Assembly (NCBI GenBank): GCA_905612515.1
Contig: CAJQSI010000016.1
Span: 1-64,000, forward strand
Source: an uncultured Opitutales bacterium
GTDB lineage: Bacteria; Verrucomicrobiota; Verrucomicrobiia; Opitutales; Seribacteraceae
Direction: 5' to 3'
DNA length: 64,000 nt
The notes under the pieces were generated by a model. It saw only the letters and a program-made list of their open reading frames with translations. It was not told the DNA's origin and searched no databases. Shown here piece by piece: positions 9,223 to 17,843 of the stretch (its first letter is position 1; each line of letters begins with the position of its first letter). Made by a program: the position numbers and the translations under genes.

Positions 9223-9420
9223 CTTGTGTTCTTCTTTCATAATTTCACTGCTAGGAATTTGTTTTATGTGGTTGTCCCTGAGGAGATCGGAGAAACCGGA
9301 CATTAGTCGCTGATTGACGTGCATCCTGCCCCCCTCCCCCGCATAGGGCAAATTTTTCTCACCTTGACCTCTAGTCCTGTATTATGACAGAAATAAGTGA
9401 TATTCTCGTTCCCTATTTCC

Positions 9421-9546
9421 TCTGCGCGTGAGCAATTGATCCGCAAATTCTGGGTGAGCATGATTCCTCGAGCCCCAGCGCTCGCCCGTCAGATCGGGGT
9501 TGGCCGTATGACGATCGCCGCGGTGCTGTCTCTGCTAGGAGCGTGA
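9421..9546 (+). pseudogene. Possible GntR/MocR-type helix-turn-helix remnant
   Basis: A 41-codon stretch ending at a TGA (9544-9546) reads, in its second half, PALARQIGVGRMTIAAVLSLL. This resembles the recognition-helix region of GntR/MocR regulators (consensus-like SRALARxLGVSRxTV). No start codon, upstream body or C-terminal domain can be found. If genuine, it is the last fragment of a regulator gene caught at the right end of the inserted segment. The match is short and could be chance. Confidence 0.3.
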
Positions 9547-9597
9547 CTACGCATGAACGAGCGATTTCCTCCAGATATTGTCTGACTCGTAGTCACG
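9542..9597. repeat. 10-bp perfect inverted repeat at the right border of the inserted segment
   Basis: CGTGACTACG (9542-9551) is repeated as its exact reverse complement CGTAGTCACG (9588-9597), with 36 bp between. The right arm ends 3 bp before sulfatase homology resumes (HLPEEYV from 9601). The arrangement could mark the junction of the rearranged segment or be an operator-like site. No matching copy was found at the left border near 7050. Confidence 0.5.
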
Positions 9598-9600
9598 TAG

Positions 9601-10035
9601 CACCTTCCGGAGGAATACGTCAGCAAGAACTATCCCGAGCCTAAAAACCTGTTCGATGACTACAAGGGGCGCGGTACTCCCGCCCAGACGCAGGACATGA
9701 CCCTCTGAGTGACCATGGACCTCGCCCTCGACAACAAGATGGTGCCTTTCCGTCAGGATCGGATGAACGATGCACAGCGCAAGCAATGGAACAAGGTCTA
9801 CGACGGGATCCGGTCCGACGTCCTCAAGAAGCGTCCCCAAGGAGACGATCTCGTGCGCTGGAAATACCAGCGCTACATGGCTGACTATCTGGCCTGCATC
9901 AAGTCGCTTGACGAGTCGGTCGGGACAATGCTCGATTATTTAGACAAGTCCGGTTTGGCCGAGAACACAGTGGTGATCTACGCCTCGGACCAAGGATTCT
10001 TCCTTGGCCGGAAGTGGCTAAGCCAGGCACCGTGA
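9601..10035 (+). pseudogene. Middle fragment of the disrupted sulfatase gene
   Basis: Resumes the sulfatase broken off at about 7050. From 9601 the frame reads [21 protein letters not shown], the segment that normally follows the KAPH block. It then hits an in-frame TGA at 9706-9708 directly after TQDMTL, and continues in the same frame with VTMDLALDNK and the TVVIYASDQGFFLG metal-site block. An ORF beginning at GTG 9709 is therefore only the stretch after the internal stop, not a separate gene. After GFFLG (about 10012) roughly 30 residues of the family (the EHGWFDKRW to MRWPG region) are missing. The frame changes there, so this reading ends in an artificial tail at 10035. Confidence 0.85.
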
Positions 10036-11072
10036 ACAAGCAAATGGTGTCCAACTTGGACTTCGCACAGACCTTTCTCGACTTGGCGGGCTTGGACCAA
10101 CCATCCGACATGCAGGGCAAAAGCCTCAAACCCTTGTTCGAGGGCAAGGAGGCCAAGGACTGGAGAGAGTCGGTCTACTACCACTACTACTGCTTCCCGG
10201 AATATCATGCCGTTCGACGTCATGACGGTGTCCGTAACAGTCGCTACAAATTAATGCACTTCTACGACTTGGACGAATGGGAACTCTTCGACCTCAAGAA
10301 AGATCCCAAAGAAATGAGGTCGGTGCACGACAACCCAAAGTACGCCGACACTCTCATGCACATGAAGGGTGAGCTGGCCAAGTTACGGAAACAATACAAG
10401 GTGCCTCCTGCCCCAAAATTGCGGAAGGGAGAGACCTTGTTTCCCCCTTGGTCGGAATTCGGCACCTTCGAGGTGGGTCTAGGCAACGATGGGTGGATCT
10501 TGCTCTTCGACGGCAAGTCCCTGAAAGGGTGGCGACAACGCGACCAACCTAATGAGAAACTCGCGGAGCAGATTCCCGAACTCACGGGGATCAAGGTGGT
10601 GAACGGGGAAATCCACCTATCTCCCGACCCCCAAGTGTTTTACCTGCATACGCGGGAATTCACCGACTTCATACTCGAACTGGAAGCCAAGATGCCCGAG
10701 GAGGATTTTGATTCCGGCGTGGGCTTTCGTTGCGTGTTGCCCAAAGAAGCTGGTTTGCCCAAAGGATACCAACGCGAGATCTCGGATATTCGAAGCGGCG
10801 GCATTTTCGACATCGGGGTCGGTTGGGTGAACCCCCAGGAAGAGAAGGAGCAAATCGACGCCTTCGTGAAACGTACGAATACTTTTCTACAACCCGGAAA
10901 ATGGAATCAGATAAGGGTGCGCTGCAAAGGCAGTCATATCAAGACTTGGGTCAACGGACAGCTTTCAAGCGATATCAAGGACGACACGCACAAGAGTGGA
11001 ACAATCGGTTTGCAACACCACTCCAAGGAAAGCCTTTACCGTTTTCGCAACCTGCGTATTCTGGAAATCTGA
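10014..11072 (+). pseudogene. 3' fragment of the disrupted sulfatase gene: sulfatase C terminus fused to DUF1080
   Basis: Last part of the broken gene, in a different frame from the preceding fragment. Homology begins at KPGTVNKQMVSNLDFAQTFLD (about 10020) and runs through the sulfatase C-terminal subdomain (YHYYCFPEYHAVRRHDGVR, then LFDLKKDPKEM). It continues into a DUF1080 (3-keto-disaccharide hydrolase-type jelly roll) domain starting at WILLFDGKSLKGW near 10495 and ending in the YRFRNLRILEI strand typical of the family. The intact ancestor would have been an exported sulfatase-DUF1080 fusion of about 750 residues. The fragment has no signal peptide and no catalytic motif of the sulfatase part. 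It may be translated but is unlikely to be exported or to work as a sulfatase. Confidence 0.8.
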
Positions 11073-11141
11073 TACAAATAGCCTGCAAATTAGTGAAGAC
11101 AGGCCAAATGATTCGAACAGACCTTCAATCCAAATAATATC

Positions 11142-11765
11142 ATGAAGAACCTCCTCTGCATTTTCGCCCTATTATCCTTTCAGTATCTGGCACTGGCTGA
11201 AAACAATGATTTCAAAACACTTTTCGATGGCAAGACCCTCAATGGATGGACTCCTGCCCCCGGCGGAAAGTGGGAAGTTAAAGACGGTGCAATTGTCGGT
11301 ACTAGTCCTAAAACGGAAAGGCGACATGGCATACTTCTTACGGACAAGCAGTTTACGGACTTCGTCGTGAAGGCGAAGTTCCGCGTTCACTCTGGTGACA
11401 GTGGGTTTTATTTTCGTGCAAAGCGGGTGAAAAGCGCAGTGAGCGTCAACGGTTTTCAAGTGGAAGTAGACACCACTCAGGAAACAGGAGGTCTGTACGA
11501 GACGGGCGGTCGAGCATGGGTGAAGAAACCATCCCCCGAAACCGTCAAAAAGCGAGCCTACAAGAGTGGTGAATGGACCGACCTCGAACTGAGTGCAATC
11601 GGCAGAGACGTTGTCGTAAAGATCAACGGGATCATTTCCTCCGAGTTAAAGAACGACCGCGGCCGCATTAAAGGCTACTTCGGACTACAATTACACGGTG
11701 GACAGGACATGCATGTCGAGTTCAAGAACATCGTGATCCGTGAGGTCGAATCTCCAAGAAAATAA
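11142..11765 (+). CDS. DUF1080 (3-keto-disaccharide hydrolase family) protein, exported
   Basis: A 207-residue single-domain protein: signal peptide (about 1-19) followed by one DUF1080 domain. The entry signature LFDGKTLNGW is at about residues 28-37; the closing strand DMHVEFKNIVIRE is at the C terminus. DUF1080 domains have a concanavalin-like jelly-roll fold, and some members hydrolyse 3-keto-glycosides made by oxidoreductases. Carbohydrate binding or cleavage is therefore the best guess, but no catalytic residue can be asserted here. It lies directly downstream of the broken sulfatase-DUF1080 gene and carries the same domain type, so it may have been its operon partner. Confidence 0.92.
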   Translation: MKNLLCIFALLSFQYLALAENNDFKTLFDGKTLNGWTPAPGGKWEVKDGAIVGTSPKTERRHGILLTDKQFTDFVVKAKFRVHSGDSGFYFRAKRVKSAVSVNGFQVEVDTTQETGGLYETGGRAWVKKPSPETVKKRAYKSGEWTDLELSAIGRDVVVKINGIISSELKNDRGRIKGYFGLQLHGGQDMHVEFKNIVIREVESPRK

Positions 11766-11859
11766 TGTATTCGATTACATGTATTCGCAATTTGCGGAGC
11801 AAGTTAAACGATATCGGTAGCGTAGACTCACGAGAATGGTTTTTGCTCTCATTCACACC

Positions 11860-12384
11860 ATGAAAATATCTCCGATATACCTCAGTTTCCTTTTGATTCT
11901 GCCGTACAACTCGCAAACGACATTCGCCGCAGAGGAAGAGAAGGTCAGATTCGCCGAGTTGGATGCCTACTGGGCAGAAGTGTCGAGAGCGGTACGCGAA
12001 GGCGATTTCGAGGGCTACAAAGCCACTTGCCACGAAAAAGGAGTGCTTGTTTCTGGAATGAAAAATACCAGTTATCCCCTTTCAAAGGCTCTGGCTCGCT
12101 GGGAAAAGGAGTTCGCGGCCACCAGGGCAGGCGAAATCAAGGCCAAGGTGGAGTTCCGGTTTTCGCAACGATTAATGGACGAAACTACCGCCCATGAGAC
12201 CGGGATTTTTCTCTATTCCTTTACGGACTCAAAAGGCTTATGGAAAAAGGAGTACATCAACTTCCAAGCTATGCTTTTAAAAGGTAAAGACGGATGGAAA
12301 ATCATGATGGAATACCAAAAGTCCAAAGCCACAAAAGAGGAGTGGGACTCACTCGCGGTAAAAGGTCAAAAGCGACTCCGGTGA
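11860..12384 (+). CDS. Small exported NTF2-like (SnoaL/DUF4440-type) protein
   Basis: A 174-residue product from the ATG at 11860 (MKISPIYLSF), chosen because a signal peptide follows at once (cleavage probably after TTFAA). The frame continues 24 bp upstream to a second ATG. The mature part is a single small alpha+beta domain with a cone-fold pattern: AYWAEVSRAVREGDFEGYKATC helix pair, a central KAKVEFRFSQRLMDE strand, and paired strands ending in KGKDGWKIMMEYQ. This is typical of NTF2-like domains that bind small ligands or assist other exported proteins. No enzymatic residue is recognisable. It stands alone between a DUF1080 gene and a sulfatase gene. The fold assignment is by pattern only. 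Confidence 0.75.
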   Translation: MKISPIYLSFLLILPYNSQTTFAAEEEKVRFAELDAYWAEVSRAVREGDFEGYKATCHEKGVLVSGMKNTSYPLSKALARWEKEFAATRAGEIKAKVEFRFSQRLMDETTAHETGIFLYSFTDSKGLWKKEYINFQAMLLKGKDGWKIMMEYQKSKATKEEWDSLAVKGQKRLR

Positions 12385-12512
12385 GGCAGTGACATTGCCC
12401 CTCTCCCGTGATGCGTTAAGCTATAACAATTGACTTTCCAAAATAATCAATACTGAGAACTAGAACTCCTTGGTTCTTGTAACCTACTTCATATGTTTAT
12501 TTGCTTTCTAAT

Positions 12513-13817
12513 ATGAAAAGAAGAACCACCTTCCTAAAGCTACTACTTCTCGCGATCATCATTCAGTCGTCGACGGCCGATAGGCCAAATATATTGATTA
12601 TCTTTACCGATGACCAAGGTTACGGCGACTTAGCCTGCTACGGGAACACGAAGAGCAAGACACCTCGCCTCGATCAATTGGCCAAGGAGGGCACCAAGTT
12701 TACCTCCTTTTACTCGCAGACGGTGTGTGGACCTTCCCGTTCGGCGTTGTTGACCGGTCGCTACCCTTGCCGCAGCAAGGGTTGGGGCATGCCCGCGAGT
12801 GAGATCACTTTTGGCGAATTGATGAGAAAGAACGGATATCAGACCGCAGCCATAGGCAAGTGGGACGTCTCCAACCGCAAGGCGATTATCGACCGGATGC
12901 CCAATGCCCAGGGCTTTGATTACTACTTCGGCACACTCGGAGCGAACGATGGCGGGGGTGTGAAGTTTCACGAGAACAACAAGGCGGCAGGAAGCAGCCG
13001 GGACATGGGCGAACTGACCACCCTTTATACGGACAAGTCGATTGAGTACTTGAAGAAGAAGCGGGACCCCAAGAAACCTTTTGTTCTCTATTTGGCCCAC
13101 ACCATGATGCACACCATCATCGATGCGTCCGATCGGTTCCGAGGCAAGTCGAAGGGCGGTCTCTATGGCGATGTGGTGGAGGAATTCGACTACGAGACAG
13201 GGCGTTTACTCGATGCCTTGGAGGAGTTGGGCTTGAGCAAGAATACCTTGGTGATCTACACCTCGGATAACGGACCCTGGAACCAAGACAAGTACACCAA
13301 GAATAAGAAGGGGCATCCCAAAGAGTCGATCTTCTGGGGGTCGTCCGGGCCTCTGCGTAACGGCAAGGGTTCCTGTTACGAGGGAGGGTATCGTTTGCCC
13401 TGCATCGTCCGTTGGCCGGGCAAAGTCCCTGCGGGTCGCGAGTCGGATGCGGTTTTCGGAACTATCGATTTCATGCCCACCTTTGCCAACCTAAGCGATT
13501 TCAAGGTTCCTGCCGACTGTGTAATCGACGGAATCGACCAGACCGACTTGTTGCTGGGAAAATCGGAAACAGGGCGCGAAACTTTTTACTTTGACCGGGC
13601 CGGTATCCGTAAGGGAAAGTGGAAATACCTGAAAGCAAAGGCTCACTTTTACGGGTACGCAAGGGAAGACGACCGTCCGGTGGAAGAGGAGCTCTACGAC
13701 TTGGAAAAGGATCTGGGGGAAACCACCAACCTAGCAAAGAAGCACCCGAATGTCGTAGCCGAGTTGCGTAAATTGACCGAGGAATTGCCCGCATACCGCC
13801 CGGATGAACGCCGCTAA
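12513..13817 (+). CDS. Sulfatase (type I) with altered KWD active-site motif
   Basis: A 434-residue exported sulfatase from ATG 12513, preceded by an in-frame TTG at 12501 that is not needed. The signal peptide covers about 1-22. FTDDQGYGD (31-39) supplies the DD metal ligands, and CGPSR contains nucleophile Cys72. TSDNGPW is the second metal-binding box. The otherwise conserved GKWHLG box reads GKWDVS (115-120), replacing the His that in arylsulfatases pairs with the Lys near the sulfate. The rest is full length, with the usual C-terminal subdomain, so this is a divergent subfamily rather than a damaged gene. Its stop is 18 bp before the next sulfatase start, so the two are probably co-transcribed. 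Confidence 0.95.
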   Translation: MKRRTTFLKLLLLAIIIQSSTADRPNILIIFTDDQGYGDLACYGNTKSKTPRLDQLAKEGTKFTSFYSQTVCGPSRSALLTGRYPCRSKGWGMPASEITFGELMRKNGYQTAAIGKWDVSNRKAIIDRMPNAQGFDYYFGTLGANDGGGVKFHENNKAAGSSRDMGELTTLYTDKSIEYLKKKRDPKKPFVLYLAHTMMHTIIDASDRFRGKSKGGLYGDVVEEFDYETGRLLDALEELGLSKNTLVIYTSDNGPWNQDKYTKNKKGHPKESIFWGSSGPLRNGKGSCYEGGYRLPCIVRWPGKVPAGRESDAVFGTIDFMPTFANLSDFKVPADCVIDGIDQTDLLLGKSETGRETFYFDRAGIRKGKWKYLKAKAHFYGYAREDDRPVEEELYDLEKDLGETTNLAKKHPNVVAELRKLTEELPAYRPDERR

Positions 13818-13835
13818 CAAGAAATCCTTTAAACC

Positions 13836-15263
13836 ATGAAAATTTTCTTTTCCACATCACTTTTTCTTCTCCTTTCCCTTGGTGCAGGAGCCGCCAAGCC
13901 CTTGAACTTCGTTCTCATTCTAGTCGACGATCTCGGCTGGATGGATCTCGCCTGCCAAGGCAGCAAGTACTACGAGACGCCAAACCTAGACCGTCTGGCA
14001 TCTGAGGGCATGCGCTTCACCGATGCTTATGCCGCCTGTGCCGTTTGTTCCCCCACCCGGGCCGCGGTGCAGACGGGTCGCTATCCAGGGCGGCTCGGTG
14101 TTACCGACTGGATACGATCACGCTTTCAGGGAGGGAAAATCCCGGCGGACAAAAAGAACCCCAGCGGCTACACGGGTGGCCGCAACCACAAATTCCTAGT
14201 GCCGAAAAACGCTCTTTGGATGGAGTCCAGCGAAGTGACCATCGCTGAGTTACTAAAACCTGCCGGCTACGTGTCCTGCCATATCGGTAAATGGCACTTG
14301 GGCGCCGACGACTGGTATCCGCAGAAGCAGGGGTACGACTTCAATTTCGGTGGTTGCGACTACGGCCAACCTCCCAATTACTTTGACCCCTTCAACCAGC
14401 CCAAGGGCCGCCATCCCATGATCCGCGCCGGCATACCTCACCTGCCCGGTCGTAAGAAAGGCCAATACCTCTCCGACCGCGAGGCGGAGGAGGCGGTCGC
14501 CTTCATCGAGAAGCACAAGCACGAGCCATTTTTCCTCAACATGGACAACTATGCCGTCCACACTCCCATCCAAGCCAAGGCCGAGGTCACTGCCAAGTAC
14601 GAGAAGAAGCCCAAGACCAATCAGAAGAGTGCCAAGTATGCGGCCATGGTGGAATCGGTCGACGATTGCGCCGGACGTATCATGGAGACACTCGAAAAGC
14701 ACGACATCGCGGACCGCACGGTGATTATCTTCACCTCGGACAACGGTGGTCTTCTGGGTCCCACTAACAACGCGCCTCTCCGATCAGGCAAGGGCTACGC
14801 CTACGAGGGCGGCATTCGTGTGCCTTTGATCATAAAGTGGCCCGGCTCGGTCAAGGCGGGGACTACCAGCTCCGAACCCGTCACCAGCGTTGACTACCTC
14901 CCCACCATTGCGGAAGCGGCCCGCCTGGACTTGCCCAAGGGTGTCGAAATTGACGGCACCTCGTTGGTGGATCATCTGTTTTCCGCCGGCAAGGTGCCTC
15001 TGGACCGCAAAGCGATCTACTGGCATTTTCCTCATTATCGCCACAACCCGGGTCCCTACAGCATCATACGTGAAGGTCCTTGGAAACTGATTCATTTCTA
15101 CGAAGGTCCGATGGAGCTCTATAACTTGAAGGACGATCTCGGCGAAAAGAAGAACTTGGCCTCTTCCATGCCGTCCAAAGTCAAGGAACTGGACGGCCGC
15201 TTGCTCGCGCATTTGGAATCGATCGGAGCGAAGATACCCAAGCCTAACGCCGAGAAGAAATGA
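13836..15263 (+). CDS. Sulfatase (type I), exported, CSPTR signature
   Basis: A 475-residue sulfatase with a clear signal peptide (1-20). Key motifs are VDDLGWMD (30-37, DD metal ligands), CSPTR (Cys71 nucleophile, Thr in place of Ser at position four of the signature), GKWHLG (151-156), and TSDNGG with the following GSVKAG region. An insertion after the signature (about residues 90-125, RSRFQGGKIPADKKNPSGYTG) is longer than in the neighbouring sulfatases. This loop form is common in family members acting on sulfated polysaccharides, but no substrate can be assigned. The gene forms a two-gene unit with the preceding sulfatase. All catalytic residues are present, so it should be active if matured by a formylglycine-generating enzyme encoded elsewhere. 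Confidence 0.95.
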   Translation: MKIFFSTSLFLLLSLGAGAAKPLNFVLILVDDLGWMDLACQGSKYYETPNLDRLASEGMRFTDAYAACAVCSPTRAAVQTGRYPGRLGVTDWIRSRFQGGKIPADKKNPSGYTGGRNHKFLVPKNALWMESSEVTIAELLKPAGYVSCHIGKWHLGADDWYPQKQGYDFNFGGCDYGQPPNYFDPFNQPKGRHPMIRAGIPHLPGRKKGQYLSDREAEEAVAFIEKHKHEPFFLNMDNYAVHTPIQAKAEVTAKYEKKPKTNQKSAKYAAMVESVDDCAGRIMETLEKHDIADRTVIIFTSDNGGLLGPTNNAPLRSGKGYAYEGGIRVPLIIKWPGSVKAGTTSSEPVTSVDYLPTIAEAARLDLPKGVEIDGTSLVDHLFSAGKVPLDRKAIYWHFPHYRHNPGPYSIIREGPWKLIHFYEGPMELYNLKDDLGEKKNLASSMPSKVKELDGRLLAHLESIGAKIPKPNAEKK

Positions 15264-15364
15264 AACCCAGTTATCGATGCACTCCGAGTCGAGCAACCCA
15301 TCGCCCAAATGCTTGACTTGAACTCTCCTCTTTTTTGTGAAATGAAAACCAGTCTTAAAAATCT

Positions 15365-16327
15365 ATGATTAATATGTCCTCAAACATTCGGGTTCGCCTG
15401 ACCCTCTTCTGTTCGACGGCTATGTTGCTGTTTGGTTGCGGCGTGGAAAAGCCAGCCGGCGAGACTGACCCCATCCCGGTCATCGACACACATATTCATC
15501 TCTATGACACCAATCGTTCGGAGGGTGTGCCCTGGCCACCGACCTCGGACAAGGTGCTTTATCGTCCGGTCTTGTCGCAGCACTTTGATGCGATTTGCGA
15601 AGCTAATGACGTGACCGCCACGGTGATCGTCGAGGCGAGTGACCGGGTGGAAGACAATCAGTGGGCACTCGACTTGGTGCAGCACAATCCGAAACGTTAT
15701 CTAGGCTTGGTCGGCAACCTTCCGATCGGGACTGATGAATTCGCCGGGTTGTTGGATCGCTTCGCCATGGACAAGCGCTTTGTCGGGTTACGTATGCGCC
15801 AACGTCCGGGGGGGGGAGATTTCTTCACGGATGCTGTTTGGCGTGACCTGCAACTACTTGCTGAGAAAGGTCTGACGCTGGACGTCCTGATGTCCGATTT
15901 CGACTTGGCGGATGTTTCCATGATCGCGAACCGGGTGCCGACTCTGAAGATTCTCATCAATCACTTGACTGGTTTAACCATTACTGGCGATCCAGCGGAT
16001 GCGAACTGGTCCGCTGCGGTAAAGAAAGCGGCAGCCCATCCTAATGTGTATTGCAAAGTAAGTGGCATTTTCCAACGTAGTGGTCAAAGCCCTGCACCAA
16101 AAGAGCTCTCGTATTATGCACCAATATTCAAAGTCGTCTACGATGCCTTCGGAGAAGATCGCATCATCTACGGAAGCAATTGGCCGGTAACGGATCGGGG
16201 CGGTAAATACGAGGAGCAACTAAGCATCATCAACGAGTTCTTCAAACCCATGGGGCGCACGACGCTAGAAAAGCTCTACTGGAAAAACGCCTCGAAGTTT
16301 TATGATGTCGAGTTGGTCGTGCATTAA
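15365..16327 (+). CDS. Amidohydrolase-2 family (TIM-barrel lactonase-like) lipoprotein
   Basis: A 320-residue protein with a lipoprotein-type signal (hydrophobic stretch ending LLFGC, Cys at about residue 25), so it is probably membrane-anchored. The catalytic part belongs to the amidohydrolase-2 group that includes L-fuconolactonases and related sugar-acid lactonases. The metal-site opening motif DTHIHLYD (about 41-48) is present, as is a NHLTG block in mid-barrel. The last barrel strand reads YGSNWPV where most members have GSDWP, so the usual Asp is Asn. This variant may alter metal dependence or catalysis. A sugar-lactone hydrolase role would suit the carbohydrate-oriented context, but is inference. 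The gene stands alone, followed by a hairpin resembling a terminator. Confidence 0.85.
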   Translation: MINMSSNIRVRLTLFCSTAMLLFGCGVEKPAGETDPIPVIDTHIHLYDTNRSEGVPWPPTSDKVLYRPVLSQHFDAICEANDVTATVIVEASDRVEDNQWALDLVQHNPKRYLGLVGNLPIGTDEFAGLLDRFAMDKRFVGLRMRQRPGGGDFFTDAVWRDLQLLAEKGLTLDVLMSDFDLADVSMIANRVPTLKILINHLTGLTITGDPADANWSAAVKKAAAHPNVYCKVSGIFQRSGQSPAPKELSYYAPIFKVVYDAFGEDRIIYGSNWPVTDRGGKYEEQLSIINEFFKPMGRTTLEKLYWKNASKFYDVELVVH

Positions 16328-16360
16328 TTGACCTTAGAGAAAATGCTTTTCTAACATTTG

Positions 16361-16388
16361 AAAAGGATGCCTCTCGGCCTTTTGTTTG
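16361..16388 (+). terminator. Possible terminator after the amidohydrolase gene, abutting the MFS start
   Basis: AAAAGG (16361-16366) pairs with CCTTTT (16378-16383) around an 11-base loop, and the descending arm runs into GTTTG. The A-rich/T-rich arms give a bidirectional-looking factor-independent terminator 34 bp after the amidohydrolase stop. Its end coincides with the TTG that is the first possible start of the MFS gene. The MFS gene must then be transcribed from within or through this element, or start later. Confidence 0.4.
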
Positions 16389-17759
16389 ATCTTGCCCGCT
16401 GATTCGTCAAGCCATCGCCCCTGCCCGTCCGCCAAAGGCATTTTTGGGGTCCGAACACCTTTTGCCCCTAGCAATTGCCCATTTTTTTATGGTTGGGTGA
16501 TCGTGTTTGCAGCCACATTAGGATCGATTTTCAGTATCCCGGGACAAACGATGGGGTTCAGCGTATTCACCGATATCTTGATCAAGGAACTCGGTCTGAG
16601 CCGTATCGAACTTAGCCTTGCCTACTGCTTGGGCACAGTGGCTAGCGGTTTCTCTCTACCATGGCTGGGTCGAGTGCTCGATCGCTGGGGGGAACGTAAA
16701 ATGGCAGTGGCTTCAACTGTGACCACGGGAGTCGTTCTACTCTTTCTGGCAAACAGCGTCCAACTGAGCAGTTCTCTTGCCCAAGTCTTACCTGCGGGGA
16801 TTGCCGCTTTTCTTGTTATCGGAGTAGGTTTTTTTCTGATTCGAGCGGCTGCTCAAGGCGTCCTGTCCATGACATGCCGCAATGCAATCGGAAAATGGTT
16901 CGATCATAAGCGGGGTCTAGCACTGGCTGCAAGCGGAGTGCTGGTTTCATTCAGTTACTCAATCGCTCCGAGATGGCTCGATTGGCTAATTTCAAGATAC
17001 CACTACGATGGAGCCTGGTTGGTAATGGGTGTATTCACTATAGGCATAATGGGGCCATTGGCTTGGTTGCTTTTCCGGGACACTCCAGAGGAAGACGGTC
17101 TACTCATGGACGGAGGCAAGAAGACCGACAGGGCTCTAAAAAACCCTGACATGCACATCCATCACGATTTTACTCGCGATGAGGCATTACGCGATTATTC
17201 GTTCTGGGCATTCAACCTTTCCTTGGCGTTTTTTGGACTCTATGCCACCGCCTTTACTTTTCACATTATTTCGCTAGGTGAGGAGCTTAGCTTCAAGAGA
17301 TCCGACATCCTTTCGCTCTTCATTCCGATAGCATTTGTAAGCGTTACGACAAATCTTACCTTTGGAATAATTAATGCAAGGGTTAAGCTAAAGACACTTC
17401 TCTTGGTAATGAACTTAGGTTGCCTTTCCGCCGCACTGGGTATGCTTTTCCTGAATCAGCCAGGGGGTATTCCTGCCTATGTTATAGGAAGCGGAATTGC
17501 GGGCGGTGGTTTCGTGAGTCTAAGCGGCATTGTTTTTCCCCGCTTCTATGGCCGCAAACACCTTGGTGCGATTGGTGGAGTAAATATGGCGAGCATGGTT
17601 ATCGGAAGTGGCATCGGTCCTTTGCTCTTCGGATGGTGCCATCATGCGACCGAAAGCTATCGGATAATTCTTTTGTTAAGTGTCGTCATTCCAATGTTAC
17701 TGGCGGTCATGAGCCTGAAGGCGGAGAATCCTCAGCGAAAATTCATTGCGGACAAATAG
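16386..17759 (+). CDS. MFS transporter
   Basis: An integral membrane transporter of about 457 residues with twelve predicted helices, within the usual range for the major facilitator superfamily. The first helix begins at FFYGWVIVFAATLGSIF, about 35 residues in. A GRVLDRWGERKMA sequence between helices 2 and 3 matches the family's signature loop (G-x3-D-R-x-G-x-R/K). The helix 7-12 half follows a charged central loop (about 240-265). No ATG or GTG lies before the first helix; only TTG codons at 16386 and 16392 do, so the start is uncertain. The nearest relatives by eye are the oxalate/formate or monocarboxylate-type MFS proteins, but the substrate is unknown. It sits alone between an amidohydrolase and a cytochrome gene. 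Confidence 0.88.
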   Translation: MILPADSSSHRPCPSAKGIFGVRTPFAPSNCPFFYGWVIVFAATLGSIFSIPGQTMGFSVFTDILIKELGLSRIELSLAYCLGTVASGFSLPWLGRVLDRWGERKMAVASTVTTGVVLLFLANSVQLSSSLAQVLPAGIAAFLVIGVGFFLIRAAAQGVLSMTCRNAIGKWFDHKRGLALAASGVLVSFSYSIAPRWLDWLISRYHYDGAWLVMGVFTIGIMGPLAWLLFRDTPEEDGLLMDGGKKTDRALKNPDMHIHHDFTRDEALRDYSFWAFNLSLAFFGLYATAFTFHIISLGEELSFKRSDILSLFIPIAFVSVTTNLTFGIINARVKLKTLLLVMNLGCLSAALGMLFLNQPGGIPAYVIGSGIAGGGFVSLSGIVFPRFYGRKHLGAIGGVNMASMVIGSGIGPLLFGWCHHATESYRIILLLSVVIPMLLAVMSLKAENPQRKFIADK

Positions 17760-17843
17760 CACGAAGATTTTCATCAAAAACTAAACGGGAAGAATTCTTT
17801 GCTTTCTGTTGCGTGATTACCAAGGATAACTAGAAGAGAATGG

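Noticed and set aside
9709..10035. A separate 108-residue gene starting at GTG 9709
   Set aside because: It is the continuation of the sulfatase frame after an in-frame TGA at 9706-9708; the sequence before the stop is also sulfatase, so it is a pseudogene piece.
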